Below, piece after piece: positions 1 through 8,423 of a stretch of DNA of 64,000 bases. A model generated the notes under the pieces. The model saw only the letters and a program-made list of their open reading frames with translations. It ran no database searches and was not told the DNA's origin. The stretch spans positions 186,001 to 250,000 of the forward strand of contig JADJPF010000004.1 in assembly GCA_016713405.1 (NCBI GenBank). Reading direction: 5' to 3'. This DNA is from Blastocatellia bacterium (GTDB taxonomy: Bacteria > Acidobacteriota > Blastocatellia > Chloracidobacteriales > JADJPF01). How positions within the stretch are numbered: the first letter of the stretch is position 1; each line of letters begins with the position of its first letter. The position numbers and the translations under genes were made by a program.

Positions 1-861
1 TGTTGCAAAATCCCAAGAATCTAAATGCGCTCCAATTAAAACCCATTCATCTGGCTTTTCTCGTCCAACAATTTCTGCTATTACATTATCAACCTGAATT
101 TCGCCCGGAGTGTGGTTTTGATACTCAAATTCTACTTTAACAGAACCTTTTTCTAGCAAACGACGAATCAATTGATTATCCTCTGCACCAAGTGCAGCAG
201 CAGGAATTGGTGTAATTGATGTTCCATTAGAAGCTTTACGGGCCTTAACAATATTATTGTCATATTGATCAGGTACTAAAACAGCCAATGCACCTACTTC
301 TTTAAAGGCGTTATAAGCATCTGGAAAGCGCAAAATTGCATTTAATCGGCCTTCTGCAAAAACACTAGCTGGGTCAAATAAAAGAATTTTCCCTTTTAAG
401 TTAGTATTTGCTTTGATTTTTTCTGGGTCAAGATCTTTAAGCAATACTACTTCACCTTTAACCCCTCCTGCTGGTGTGGAAGGTGTCCAGCCTAAAGAAT
501 GTAAAACAATTGGACGATCTAAGGGGGCAATCATACGAGCGCGGGAAGAAGTAGTTCTTTCCCAGCCACCCATAGTAAATTTTTCTAAACGGACATTTTT
601 AATACCCATTGCCCGAAATTCTTCTGCTGCCCATTCAGCAGAGCGTTTATAAGCAGAGGTTCCTGTTAATCGCGCTCCAAATTTGTCAGTCAAGGTTTGC
701 AAGTAATTCATTGATTGGCCTTTGACTAAAATATTACCTGCAATCTTGATGGATGCTTGCTCAATTTCTTCTGTATTAGAATTTGAAAAATTGGCTGTTA
801 AAGGAAGCGGTAAAAGTAAAATAATAAATAAAATTACTAATAAACTACGGTAATTTTTCAT
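1..861 (-). CDS. M28-family metallopeptidase (carboxypeptidase Q-like), C-terminus outside window
   Basis: The frame opens at ATG 861 and runs off the left edge, giving 287 codons of an N-terminal fragment. Residues 1-23 form a signal peptide (MKNYRSLLVILFIILLLPLP). A pro-like region follows, then a PA-type insert around residues 110-250. The last visible residues read GAHLDSWD, the first zinc-ligand motif of the M28 aminopeptidase/carboxypeptidase Q family. The remaining ligands would lie beyond position 1. Family knowledge predicts an exported zinc exopeptidase acting on peptides outside the inner membrane. A good sigma70-type promoter lies about 60 bp upstream, and the preceding gene (1083-1616) is 220 bp away, so this is probably its own transcript. 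I am confident of the family and not of the substrate. Confidence 0.85.
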   Translation of the reverse strand, partial: MKNYRSLLVILFIILLLPLPLTANFSNSNTEEIEQASIKIAGNILVKGQSMNYLQTLTDKFGARLTGTSAYKRSAEWAAEEFRAMGIKNVRLEKFTMGGWERTTSSRARMIAPLDRPIVLHSLGWTPSTPAGGVKGEVVLLKDLDPEKIKANTNLKGKILLFDPASVFAEGRLNAILRFPDAYNAFKEVGALAVLVPDQYDNNIVKARKASNGTSITPIPAAALGAEDNQLIRRLLEKGSVKVEFEYQNHTPGEIQVDNVIAEIVGREKPDEWVLIGAHLDSWDFAT

Positions 862-918
862 AGTACCTTCTTATGGAATTAATTAAATTTTTAGGATTAT
901 TTTGTTGGTGGCAAAAAT

Positions 919-947
919 AGTATAAATAAATTTAATAATTCTGTCAG
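919..947 (-). promoter_or_regulatory. sigma70-type promoter for the M28 peptidase
   Basis: On the minus strand, CTGACA (942-947) and TATACT (919-924) are separated by exactly 17 bp. Each hexamer matches the consensus at 5 of 6 positions. The predicted start lies about 50 nt before the ATG at 861. This is a sequence match only. Confidence 0.55.
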
Positions 948-1082
948 GATTTACTAGCGTTTTACGTCTTTCTTTAAGGTCAGTAATCCTAGTTGCAAAA
1001 TAAAATATAACTAAAATCGATTTAAGAGGGCAGACTTTTAGTCATAATTGTTGTTTTGTGGCTAGGCTTTACTATTAAACTG

Positions 1083-1616
1083 CTAAATCATAGGGTCTAT
1101 AAATCTACTCATAGCTTGCAGCCTTTCTTGATAGGCTTCTTGACGAATATTTGCTAATGCTTGGCAAAGAGTTTTTAATCTAGTTTGTGCTATTAAACGT
1201 TTTTCTGCTTTTGTGCTATTTACAGCATCCATACAAGAAGCTATTGCAGCAAAAACACCAGGTTTATCTAGGTTTGGGATTTCTGGTAATGCTAAAAGTT
1301 GTTCTGCTAAATGGGTTCGTTGATCAGCTAATAACTGTTTATCAATTAATTCAGATGGGTTAGTTAGTAGAAATTCTAGTGTATTAAGAATAGGCCAAAG
1401 TAAATCTAAAAGTTGATAAAGAGGTTCGTTAGTTGGTATTGTATCTACAAGAGTTTCATCATTAGTTTTTTGTTGATTAGGGCGATTTTCTGGTGGACAA
1501 GCCTTTTGTACACGACTTAAAACCATAGCTTCAAGGGAATTTACTTGTTGTGAGGTTTTATAAGGTTTTGCGCCTAGTTCCATGGCTAGAAAATCGTCCA
1601 AGTCATCTAGAGGCAT
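1083..1616 (-). CDS. hypothetical protein, 177 aa, mostly helical
   Basis: I do not recognise this protein. It is 177 aa, soluble, without a signal peptide or membrane segment. An acidic start (MPLDDLDDFLAME) is followed by a polar linker at about residues 40-60, then leucine-rich amphipathic helices. The ATG at 1616 is preceded by AGGAG at about 11 nt spacing. Codon use resembles that of its neighbours. It stands between the cysteine-rich lipoprotein and the M28 peptidase on the same strand, but a strong terminator lies upstream at 1801-1842, so it is unlikely to be cotranscribed with the lipoprotein. No function is proposed. Confidence 0.6.
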   Translation of the reverse strand: MPLDDLDDFLAMELGAKPYKTSQQVNSLEAMVLSRVQKACPPENRPNQQKTNDETLVDTIPTNEPLYQLLDLLWPILNTLEFLLTNPSELIDKQLLADQRTHLAEQLLALPEIPNLDKPGVFAAIASCMDAVNSTKAEKRLIAQTRLKTLCQALANIRQEAYQERLQAMSRFIDPMI

Positions 1617-1683
1617 AAGTTATAATCTCCTATTACTTTTTATTATTTTATTTATAATTTTTATCAAGTTTTTCCCCAACAAA

Positions 1684-1718
1684 GATCACCCAAACCCGAT
1701 TCTCTCTATCGGGTGATC
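1684..1718. other. nested inverted repeat, intergenic
   Basis: GATCACCC (1684-1691) and GGGTGATC (1711-1718) are perfect inverted repeats. An alternative hairpin, ACCCGAT (1694-1700) with ATCGGGT (1708-1714), overlaps the right arm. Only one of the two can form at a time. No T-run follows on either strand, so it does not look like a simple terminator. It lies in the leader of the 1083-1616 gene. Confidence 0.4.
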
Positions 1719-1764
1719 GCAGACAACACACAACACTATGAATGGCTCTGCCAATTCTATCATG

Positions 1765-1789
1765 AAAATTTATGCCAAGCATAAATTTT
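1765..1789. other. 10-bp perfect hairpin, intergenic
   Basis: AAAATTTATG (1765-1774) and CATAAATTTT (1780-1789) pair perfectly around the 5-nt loop CCAAG. The arms are AT-rich, so the structure is weak. It may back up the stronger terminator at 1801-1842 or belong to the leader of the downstream gene. Confidence 0.35.
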
Positions 1790-1795
1790 TTTCTT

Positions 1796-1842
1796 GACAA
1801 AATAATAAAAACACCCAACTTATAGATTTTAAGTTAGGTGTT
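1796..1842 (-). terminator. rho-independent terminator of the Cys-rich lipoprotein
   Basis: A 13-bp stem (1810-1822 with 1830-1842, one G-U pair, 7-nt loop) is followed on the minus strand by a T-rich tract, TTTTTATTATTTT. It lies 36 bp past the lipoprotein stop. This is a textbook intrinsic terminator. Confidence 0.8.
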
Positions 1843-1878
1843 CTACATAAATTAGTAATTTTATAAATATTACTTAGC

Positions 1879-2577
1879 TTATTTCTTTGCTCCGCAACCA
1901 CCAGCACCGCCACAGCTATTTTTGCCTTTAGCTTCAGCTTTGCAGCTAGCTTTGCCTTTGCATTCGTGTGCAGCACCTTTGTCTGAAGAAGCAGCAGCGA
2001 CTTTACAGCCACCTTTGCCTTTACAAGAATTTTTGCCTTTGCAACCGCCGTCACCAGTCTTGCAACCGCCTTTGCCCTTGCATTCATTCTTGCCTTTGCA
2101 TTCATGACCAGCAGCTTTGTCTGGGGATGCACTAGCTTCAACCTTGCAACCGCCTTTGCCTTTACAAGAATTTTTGCCTTTGCAACCGCCGTCACCAGTC
2201 TTGCAACCGCCTTTGCCTTTGCATTCATTCTTGCCTTTGCATTCATGACCAGCAGCTTTGTCTGGAGATGCACTAGCTTCAACCTTGCAACCGCCTTTGC
2301 CTTTACAAGAATTTTTGCCTTTGCAACCGCCGTCACCAGTCTTGCAACCGCCTTTGCCTTTACATTCATTCTTGCCTTTGCATTCATGACCAGCAGCTTT
2401 GTCTGTTGAAGTTTCAGCAGGTTTTTCAGTTTCAACTGGTTTTGGGGACTCTGCTGGTTTTGGGGATTCTGCTGGTTTTGGAGACTCTGTAGTAGCAGGT
2501 TGTTCGCCACCACATCCAGCCATCATTCCGGCAATAGCAAAGCCTAATATAGATTTAGCAAAATCTCTACGATCCAT
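1879..2577 (-). CDS. Cys-rich tandem-repeat lipoprotein, possible metal-binding/RiPP-like protein
   Basis: The protein is 232 aa. The N-terminus has a twin-arginine-like start (MDRRDFAKS) and a lipobox (MAGC, Cys22), so Tat-exported lipoprotein is likely. An AESPKP-type proline linker (about residues 31-50) precedes three near-identical 47-residue repeats from residue 59 and a fourth partial one. Each repeat has six cysteines in CKGKNxCKGKGGCK-like motifs and one His-Glu-Cys. There are 23 cysteines in all, with many lysines and glycines. Similar cysteine motifs occur in periplasmic metal-buffering peptides modified by DUF692-type enzymes (bufferin-like), but no such enzyme is visible nearby. 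A strong promoter (2658-2686), an AAAGGAG ribosome site and a terminator isolate it as a single-gene unit. The exported, cysteine-rich nature is seen; a metal-binding role is inferred. Confidence 0.8.
   Translation of the reverse strand: MDRRDFAKSILGFAIAGMMAGCGGEQPATTESPKPAESPKPAESPKPVETEKPAETSTDKAAGHECKGKNECKGKGGCKTGDGGCKGKNSCKGKGGCKVEASASPDKAAGHECKGKNECKGKGGCKTGDGGCKGKNSCKGKGGCKVEASASPDKAAGHECKGKNECKGKGGCKTGDGGCKGKNSCKGKGGCKVAAASSDKGAAHECKGKASCKAEAKGKNSCGGAGGCGAKK
1981..2403 (-). repeat. three tandem 141-bp coding repeats
   Basis: Units at 2263-2403, 2122-2262 and about 1981-2121 differ from each other at only a few bases; the third diverges at its end. Each encodes 47 residues with six cysteines. 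Near-identity at the DNA level points to recent tandem duplication or homogenisation. A shorter 15-bp repeat encoding the AESPKP linker lies at about 2445-2490. Confidence 0.9.
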
Positions 2578-2657
2578 TAAATTTCTCCTTTGAGTATATT
2601 ACTACAAATTATAGTGTAAAATTGTGGGTCTATTTAAAATTGAAAACTAAAACAATC

Positions 2658-2686
2658 TGTATACTCTAACCAAAATAATATGTCAA
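2658..2686 (-). promoter_or_regulatory. sigma70-type promoter for the Cys-rich lipoprotein
   Basis: On the minus strand a perfect TTGACA (2681-2686) is separated by 17 bp from TATACA (2658-2663). The leader to the ATG at 2577 is about 75 nt and is AT-rich. Confidence 0.6.
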
Positions 2687-2777
2687 GCCATAAGTTTTGG
2701 TTTTTCTACTAACATTACATAAGCTAGACCTGATTTAGAAAAAGCTTATGAATGGATTTTTGTTACTTAAAAGCAAC

Positions 2778-2814
2778 TGCGAACTTGATTTAGTTTTACT
2801 AAGTCAAGTTCGCA
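2778..2814 (-). terminator. long hairpin, likely terminator of the VWA/PrcB gene
   Basis: A 17-bp stem (2778-2794 with 2798-2814) has a 3-nt loop and a single T/G mismatch that is a wobble pair in RNA. On the minus strand it lies about 60 bp past the stop at 2874 and is followed by a moderately T-rich stretch. It may also insulate the lipoprotein promoter from read-through. Confidence 0.55.
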
Positions 2815-2873
2815 TAAGAAAATTCAAAAGCATTATAACACTATATAGAAAAATGCTTAAGACTTTATAAAAT

Positions 2874-4505
2874 TTATTCAAATTTAACAAAAATATCTTT
2901 GGCCGATAGCTTTGTTTCTGCAATTTGACGGGGGATAACCATTAAATGAAATGGCGTTGTTGTATTACTACTTGCAGATCCAGATTGTTGTAGCAGTGTA
3001 ATAATTAAGTCTTTTCCACTAAAAGATATTTTGCTAATAGTTACACTAGAATTATTGTTTACTTGTCCAAGAAATACAGCAACAACAACTTGGCTATTAA
3101 AGTCTATTTTGTTTATATCAATACTGCTATTTGTGCCTAACAAGCTTTGTAATTGGGATTTACTATCAATAAATATTTTAGCAGGCTTTGTTACTCCAGA
3201 GTTACTGCCCTTAAAGTCAAATAATGGGGTGACTAGAGTTCCATAAGTACTACCTTGTTGGCGAGCAGCACGTTTAATAGAGTCAGCTAAAACAGCATTT
3301 AAGTTATTAGTTCTATTAGCATTACCAAAACTAACACTTGTTGGATAACTTGGAGCAGCAGCAACATTTGATACAGCAGGCATATCTTTAGCTAAATCTC
3401 TTTCTGCATATGCCTTAGCTTTAGTTTCTGCTAATTCATCAGTTTTTCGGCGTATAGTAGTAGGTTCGCTTAGGGCTTCTGCTGGTAGGGCAATATTAGC
3501 TGGCCTAGCTGCTGTAATACCTTTTGTGCTAGCTACACCTCCAACTACACTGCTTTCTACACTATCAGCCATTGCTAATTCATCATCTAGCCTTTTTGCG
3601 ACAGGAGCAACCATTCCACCATCTAAACTACTTGCACTGCTATAAGTTGCTGGGTAGGAAGAAATTTCTTTTGCTTCATTGCGGGCTAGCAGTTCATCTG
3701 CTCCTCGCATCCAATCTTTATCATCTACTTCTCCAGATAAAGAATAAGTACGTCCACCTTCTTCAATTACTACAGCACGAGAACCATCAGAATTAGTAAG
3801 CTCTTGTTTATAGGTTAGGTTGGCAAATTGTCCATTGCTGCTAGAAGCAAGTGAATTAAATACTTGGGCTTCTACAGGCCAAATACCACTGCAAGCAATG
3901 GTATTAATGGAAATGTTATTTCTTTGTGCATAAAGTAGTTCATCTTCCCAACGAGGGCCATCTGCATAATTATTTGGGCCAGCATCACCAATTAAGAAAA
4001 CTATCTTACTTCTTGCTTGTGGATCCCAATCTAATTTATGAAGTGTAACATTTAGTGCTTCATTAACGCTTTCTGGCTTATCACCACCTCCAGCAGCAAC
4101 AATTGATGAAAGAATATGGGAAATTTCTTGAACATCACGGGTAAAAGGCCAATGTTTGGTTACATATTCATCATAGCGATCACGATAAGTTACAATTGCA
4201 TAGCGAACATCTGGCGCAGGTTGTCCCTGGGAAATATCATTAATAATATTACGAATATTTTCTTTAACAATTTGAATTTCATCGCTCATACTGCTAGTGC
4301 TATCAATAGTAAAAACAACATCAATTCTAGGGGCATTGTTATTAACTGGAGGAGGCTCAACAATTGGTGGTGGAATAGGTATTGGATTATTAGTAACAAT
4401 TGGTGTGGGAGTAGACTTTTGAGAAAAAAATATTTTAGTTAATGCTAGGCTATAAAATACGGCTACCCCTAAAATAATTACTAAAGCTGCTTTTTTATAA
4501 TACAT
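2874..4505 (-). CDS. membrane-anchored VWA-domain protein with PrcB-like C-terminal domain
   Basis: I place the start at ATG 4505, because GGAGG precedes it at good spacing; the frame is open further upstream without a ribosome site. The 543-aa protein has an N-terminal membrane anchor (residues 3-25), a proline-rich linker and a von Willebrand A domain with the MIDAS motif DSTSS and a later GDAGPN segment. A long low-complexity Ser/Ala/Glu region follows, then a C-terminal beta domain of about 100 residues. That domain (FNSQVVVAVFLG, then ISFSGKDLIITL) resembles the C-terminal domain of PrcB-type protease-complex subunits. The topology predicts a periplasmic or surface adhesion-like protein held by one membrane segment. 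The VWA fold is clear; the PrcB resemblance is from pattern only. Confidence 0.75.
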   Translation of the reverse strand: MYYKKAALVIILGVAVFYSLALTKIFFSQKSTPTPIVTNNPIPIPPPIVEPPPVNNNAPRIDVVFTIDSTSSMSDEIQIVKENIRNIINDISQGQPAPDVRYAIVTYRDRYDEYVTKHWPFTRDVQEISHILSSIVAAGGGDKPESVNEALNVTLHKLDWDPQARSKIVFLIGDAGPNNYADGPRWEDELLYAQRNNISINTIACSGIWPVEAQVFNSLASSSNGQFANLTYKQELTNSDGSRAVVIEEGGRTYSLSGEVDDKDWMRGADELLARNEAKEISSYPATYSSASSLDGGMVAPVAKRLDDELAMADSVESSVVGGVASTKGITAARPANIALPAEALSEPTTIRRKTDELAETKAKAYAERDLAKDMPAVSNVAAAPSYPTSVSFGNANRTNNLNAVLADSIKRAARQQGSTYGTLVTPLFDFKGSNSGVTKPAKIFIDSKSQLQSLLGTNSSIDINKIDFNSQVVVAVFLGQVNNNSSVTISKISFSGKDLIITLLQQSGSASSNTTTPFHLMVIPRQIAETKLSAKDIFVKFE

Positions 4506-4662
4506 TTTGGCCTCCAAGGGATTTTTAGATGGGTTTGAGCTTAAGATCGCAATAGTAGAGATTTGGTTCCCAATTCTAGCAAATTTTAGCAGGAAAAATT
4601 TTAACATTTTTGATCAGAACTAAAATCCACTAAAAAATTAAAATAGCAATGCTTATGGAGTT

Positions 4663-5004
4663 TTATTTATTATCTTTTTCTTTTTCCAAGGCTTTTTCTA
4701 TTTCCTCAGCTTTTGCTGGAGTAGTTGTTCCATTAGTACACCATTTACAAGGAACTTTTCTTTCACGTGGCGCACCTAGATCAGTCTCAGCTTGTTTATT
4801 AATCTGCATTTGTCCACTTTCATCAATTGTTGCACTAGGGCCAGCAGCTATTTTTACACCTCTAAGAACAGGTTCTTTAGTAATCATTTGTCCGCTTCCC
4901 TGACAAGCAGGGCATTCTGCCGTAGGCAAATGAGGTGCAATCACATATTTATATAATCCAAAGCTGCCTATTACTAATAAAATGATAATAATCCATTTTT
5001 TCAT
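4663..5004 (-). CDS. small membrane protein with DnaJ-type zinc-ribbon motifs
   Basis: This 113-aa protein has an N-terminal transmembrane helix (residues 3-22). A segment with two cysteine pairs follows: CPACQGSG at about 31-38 and CKWCTNG at about 86-92. The CxxCxGxG form of the first is that of DnaJ zinc fingers, so the protein probably binds one zinc ion. The C-terminus is a charged Glu/Lys helix. The ATG is preceded by AAGGAT at good spacing. It lies upstream of the VWA gene on the same strand, 157 bp from its start. The partner and function are unknown. Confidence 0.65.
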   Translation of the reverse strand: MKKWIIIILLVIGSFGLYKYVIAPHLPTAECPACQGSGQMITKEPVLRGVKIAAGPSATIDESGQMQINKQAETDLGAPRERKVPCKWCTNGTTTPAKAEEIEKALEKEKDNK

Positions 5005-5147
5005 GATTTATCCTTAGTATTTCTTAAGCTTATTTGAGAGAGATAACAAAAGGTGTTGTTAAGTTATAATAAATCCTTCTAGTTTGGTTTTCCAAAAAAT
5101 TTTTATCTATCTAAAATCTAGCTTTTATTTTTTCTTTAGAGGTGAAC

Positions 5148-6278
5148 ATGAAGTTTGAATTGTTAGCAGAAAATAATGGTGCGCGCTTAGGTCAACTTGA
5201 AACAGCACATGGAATAATTGAAACACCTATTTTTATGCCTGTAGGAACTATAGGTTCTGTAAAAGCCCTAACTCAAGAAATGCTTGAAGAAGCAGAGGCT
5301 CAAATTATTTTAGGTAATACCTATCATCTTTACTTAAGACCTGGACATCAGCTAATTGCTAATCTAGGTGGTTTACATAAATTTATTAGCTGGAAAAGAC
5401 CAATATTAACCGACAGTGGAGGCTTTCAAGTTTTTAGCCTTTCAAAAATTAGAAAAACTACTGAAGAAGGTGTAACTTTTAAGTCACACCTAGACGGCTC
5501 AAAACACCTGCTAACACCAGAAAAATCAATGGAAATACAGCTAGCTCTTGGCTCAGATATCATTATGGCATTTGATGAATGTACTCCATACCCAGCAACC
5601 GAAAAACAAGTTACTGACTCATTAAATTTAACTACACGCTGGGCCAAAAGATCTTTAGCAGAATTTAACCAAAGAACCATGTCTGATAATGGGCAAGCAG
5701 AAGGTTCCGCTTTATTTGGGATTATTCAAGGTGGAATGTATCTAGCTCTTAGGCAACAAAGCCTAGAGCAACTCCTAGAGTTGAATTTGCCAGGTTATGC
5801 AATAGGGGGGCTTTCCGTAGGTGAGGAAAAAGGCTATACCTATGAAGTGACAGAATATATTGCTCCACTTATGCCAAAAAACAAACCTCGTTATTTAATG
5901 GGCGTTGGAACACCTGAAGATTTAATTGAATGTGTTGCACGTGGAGTAGATATGTTTGATTGCGTAATGCCTACTAGAAATGCTCGTAATGGTCAATTAT
6001 TTACTAGCAAGGGAAAAATAAATATTAAAAATGCTCGTTATGCACAAGATACACGTCCTTTAGATGAAAATTGTAGTTGTCCTACTTGTCGGCGTTATAG
6101 TAGAGCTTACTTACGTCATTTATATCATGTAGGAGAGATCTTATCCGCAATTCTCTGCACTCAGCACAATATCCACTTCTACCTTGACACTATGAGAAAA
6201 ATCAGGCAAGCTATCCGTCTTGGTTTTTTTACAGAATTTCGCCAAGAGTATCTAGCTAATTTAAGTGTAGAAAACTAA
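5148..6278 (+). CDS. tgt: queuine tRNA-ribosyltransferase
   Basis: Tgt exchanges guanine 34 of GUN-anticodon tRNAs for preQ1, the key insertion step of queuosine synthesis, in the cytoplasm. The 376-aa sequence has the DSGGFQVFSL motif with the catalytic Asp, GGLSVGEEK, and the nucleophile region MFDCVMPTRNARNGQLF. The zinc site CSCPTCRRYSR is followed by a His about 25 residues on (TQHNIHFY). Full family length is present. I chose ATG 5148, with AGAGG 5-6 nt before it, over a GTG at 5142 that overlaps the ribosome site. It is followed by yajC-secD-secF, a common tgt-sec arrangement. Confidence 0.97.
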   Translation: MKFELLAENNGARLGQLETAHGIIETPIFMPVGTIGSVKALTQEMLEEAEAQIILGNTYHLYLRPGHQLIANLGGLHKFISWKRPILTDSGGFQVFSLSKIRKTTEEGVTFKSHLDGSKHLLTPEKSMEIQLALGSDIIMAFDECTPYPATEKQVTDSLNLTTRWAKRSLAEFNQRTMSDNGQAEGSALFGIIQGGMYLALRQQSLEQLLELNLPGYAIGGLSVGEEKGYTYEVTEYIAPLMPKNKPRYLMGVGTPEDLIECVARGVDMFDCVMPTRNARNGQLFTSKGKINIKNARYAQDTRPLDENCSCPTCRRYSRAYLRHLYHVGEILSAILCTQHNIHFYLDTMRKIRQAIRLGFFTEFRQEYLANLSVEN

Positions 6279-6341
6279 GAAATACTTGAATTTAAGCTAA
6301 ATACCAACAACAAAAAATTTACCTCATACAATAGTTAAAAA

Positions 6342-6686
6342 ATGGAATTTTTAGTAATACTTTTCTTTCAAGGTGGGCAAGGTGGCATAGGTTCAATAAT
6401 CGTGACACTAATGCCAATATTTATTGTTATTCTCCTTTATCAGTTCATGATTGCTAAACCACAACGCGAACAACGCCGCATTTTAGATGAAATGCTTAAA
6501 AACTTAAAGGCTGGAGATAAAGTTATTACTAATAGTGGTATTTATGGTACTATTACTGAACTTTATGAAAAAGATCCAACCGTAGTACAATTGCGTATTG
6601 CAGACGCAGTAAAAATTAATATTTCTCGCAATGCAATTGCTTCTTTACAAGAAACAAAAACCGTTAAAGAAGGTGAAAAGAAATAA
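6342..6686 (+). CDS. yajC: preprotein translocase subunit YajC
   Basis: YajC is a small inner-membrane partner of SecDF in the holo-translocon. The 114-aa sequence has a hydrophobic helix at residues 17-36 (IGSIIVTLMPIFIVILLYQF) and the family motif RPQ-like KPQREQRR. The cytoplasmic domain contains LKAGDKVITNSGIYGTI, the conserved YajC signature. It sits 63 bp after tgt and 2 bp before secD, consistent with one operon. Confidence 0.95.
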   Translation: MEFLVILFFQGGQGGIGSIIVTLMPIFIVILLYQFMIAKPQREQRRILDEMLKNLKAGDKVITNSGIYGTITELYEKDPTVVQLRIADAVKINISRNAIASLQETKTVKEGEKK

Positions 6687-6688
6687 AA

Positions 6689-8350
6689 ATGCGTAAGAAT
6701 TTAAGATCTAGAGTATTTATTATTGCTATTACTACTTTGGCTAGTTTACTTTTGATTTTCTACCCTCGTACAGCAGATGAGCAAGGTCGTAAACGTACTG
6801 CACAAGAAATGTTGAAAGATTTTACCTCTTGGACAGCAATCAAAGCCAACATGTCTTCACACATCAAATTAGGTTTAGACCTAAAAGGTGGATCTCACCT
6901 GTTGATGCAAGTAAAAACTGATGATGTTATTAAACAGATTGGTGATAATAATGCTCGCCAAATAGAGGAAATATTAAAAAAAGCTAATATTCCTGTTAAA
7001 AGTTCTCTTAGTCCTGCACTAGGGCAAATTACTGTAGAGTTAAATGATGCTGGCCGATTTGATGAGGCTCAAACTAAAATAAAAAATGAACTTGGGCCAG
7101 ACTGGGAGTTTAGCAAGCCTAATGCAACTACATTAAGTTATAGGCTTAGTGATGTTGCTGCTGATGAGCGTCGTAGACAAGCTTTTGATCAAGCAATGGA
7201 AATTATAGAAAACCGAGTTAATGCTTTTGGTGTAGCTGAACCTACAATTCAAAAACACGGGCCTGATAAAGCTTATCAAATACTTTTACAACTTCCTGGG
7301 GTTGATGATCCAGAACGTGTTAAAAAGTTAATAAAAGCAGAATCTAAACTAGCCTTAACACCTGTTGTTGGTAATCCAATGGTGTCACCAACAAAAGAAC
7401 AAGCTATTCAAGCTGCTGGTGGTGGAGCAAATATTGATGCTTTACCCGTAGCTGCTCAAGAAGGTAATCCAGAAAGTGGTGGGTTTATAGCTGTTGAAAA
7501 AACACCTGTAATTACAGGTATTGACCTAAGAGATGCTTCTGCTGTGCCTTCACGCTATGGAGTTAATGACTATGAAATACACTTTACCTTAACTCCCACA
7601 GGTGCGCAAAAATTTGAAGCATGGACAGGTGCAAATATTGGTAAATACTTGGCAATTGTCTTAAATAACGAGGTTAAATCATTTCCTAGAATAAATGATA
7701 AAATTAGCGATAGAGGCCAAATTACAGGAGATTTTAATAAAGAAACAGGTGGAGATTTAGCTCTTATTTTACGTTCGGGTGCTTTACCTGCTGAAATAAT
7801 TTACTTAGAAGAACGTACAGTAGGCCCATCCTTAGGTGCAGATTCAATTCAACAAGGTGTTGTAGCTTCTATAGTAGGACTAGTAACAATAATGATTTTT
7901 ATGTTGTTTTACTATAGATTATCAGGCTTAAACGCCATTATTGCCTTAATACTAAATTTACTCTTTTTAATTGCAGGATTAGCTTTGTTTAAGGCAACCT
8001 TAACTTTACCAGGTATAGCAGGTATTATTTTATTGATTGGTATGGCTGTAGATTCTAATGTTTTAATATTTGAGCGAATTAGAGAAGAGCTAAGAGCAGG
8101 TAAATTAGTAGTATCAGCCGTAGAAAGCGGCTTTAATAAAGCTTTTCTTACTATTATAGATACTCATGTTACAACAATTGTTTCTGCATTCTTTCTCTTT
8201 ATCTTTGGTACAGGGCCAATAAGAGGTTTTGCGGTGTCTTTGATTATCGGATTAACCGCTAATCTATTTACTTCTGTATATGTATCTAGGACTATGTTTA
8301 CCTATTGGCTGGCTCGTGGTGGCCCTAAAGTAGATAAAATTAGTATTTAG
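6689..8350 (+). CDS. secD: protein translocase subunit SecD
   Basis: SecD works with SecF to pull secreted proteins through SecYEG using the proton gradient. The 553-aa sequence has a first transmembrane helix at 10-25 and the LGLDLKGGSHLLM motif. A large periplasmic P1 domain follows, then a block of transmembrane helices from about residue 385 (GVVASIVGLVTIMIFMLFYY). The conserved IILLIGMAVDSNVLIFERIREE lies in TM4-5. Length is typical. An A7 run near 6975 is read correctly, so long homopolymers are not always miscalled in this sequence. Confidence 0.97.
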   Translation: MRKNLRSRVFIIAITTLASLLLIFYPRTADEQGRKRTAQEMLKDFTSWTAIKANMSSHIKLGLDLKGGSHLLMQVKTDDVIKQIGDNNARQIEEILKKANIPVKSSLSPALGQITVELNDAGRFDEAQTKIKNELGPDWEFSKPNATTLSYRLSDVAADERRRQAFDQAMEIIENRVNAFGVAEPTIQKHGPDKAYQILLQLPGVDDPERVKKLIKAESKLALTPVVGNPMVSPTKEQAIQAAGGGANIDALPVAAQEGNPESGGFIAVEKTPVITGIDLRDASAVPSRYGVNDYEIHFTLTPTGAQKFEAWTGANIGKYLAIVLNNEVKSFPRINDKISDRGQITGDFNKETGGDLALILRSGALPAEIIYLEERTVGPSLGADSIQQGVVASIVGLVTIMIFMLFYYRLSGLNAIIALILNLLFLIAGLALFKATLTLPGIAGIILLIGMAVDSNVLIFERIREELRAGKLVVSAVESGFNKAFLTIIDTHVTTIVSAFFLFIFGTGPIRGFAVSLIIGLTANLFTSVYVSRTMFTYWLARGGPKVDKISI

Positions 8351-8423
8351 AGCCTTTGCGATTTAGAAACTAAGTGAAAGTCTAATTACTTTTCTTTGAA
8401 AAATAAAAAATTGGGTACAGGCA

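Noticed and set aside
2104..2409. Plus-strand frame opposite the repeats encoding FAFAF-type hydrophobic protein
   Set aside because: Antisense shadow of the Lys/Gly codons; no ribosome site or family.
1770..2513. 247-codon second frame on the minus strand through the cysteine-rich repeats (KAKAVARL repeats)
   Set aside because: It is the same repeat DNA in another frame; periodic sequence without stops stays open in several frames. The chosen frame has a signal peptide, ribosome site and promoter.
5042..5070. Promoter for tgt with a perfect TATAAT at 5065-5070
   Set aside because: No acceptable -35 hexamer lies 16-18 bp upstream.
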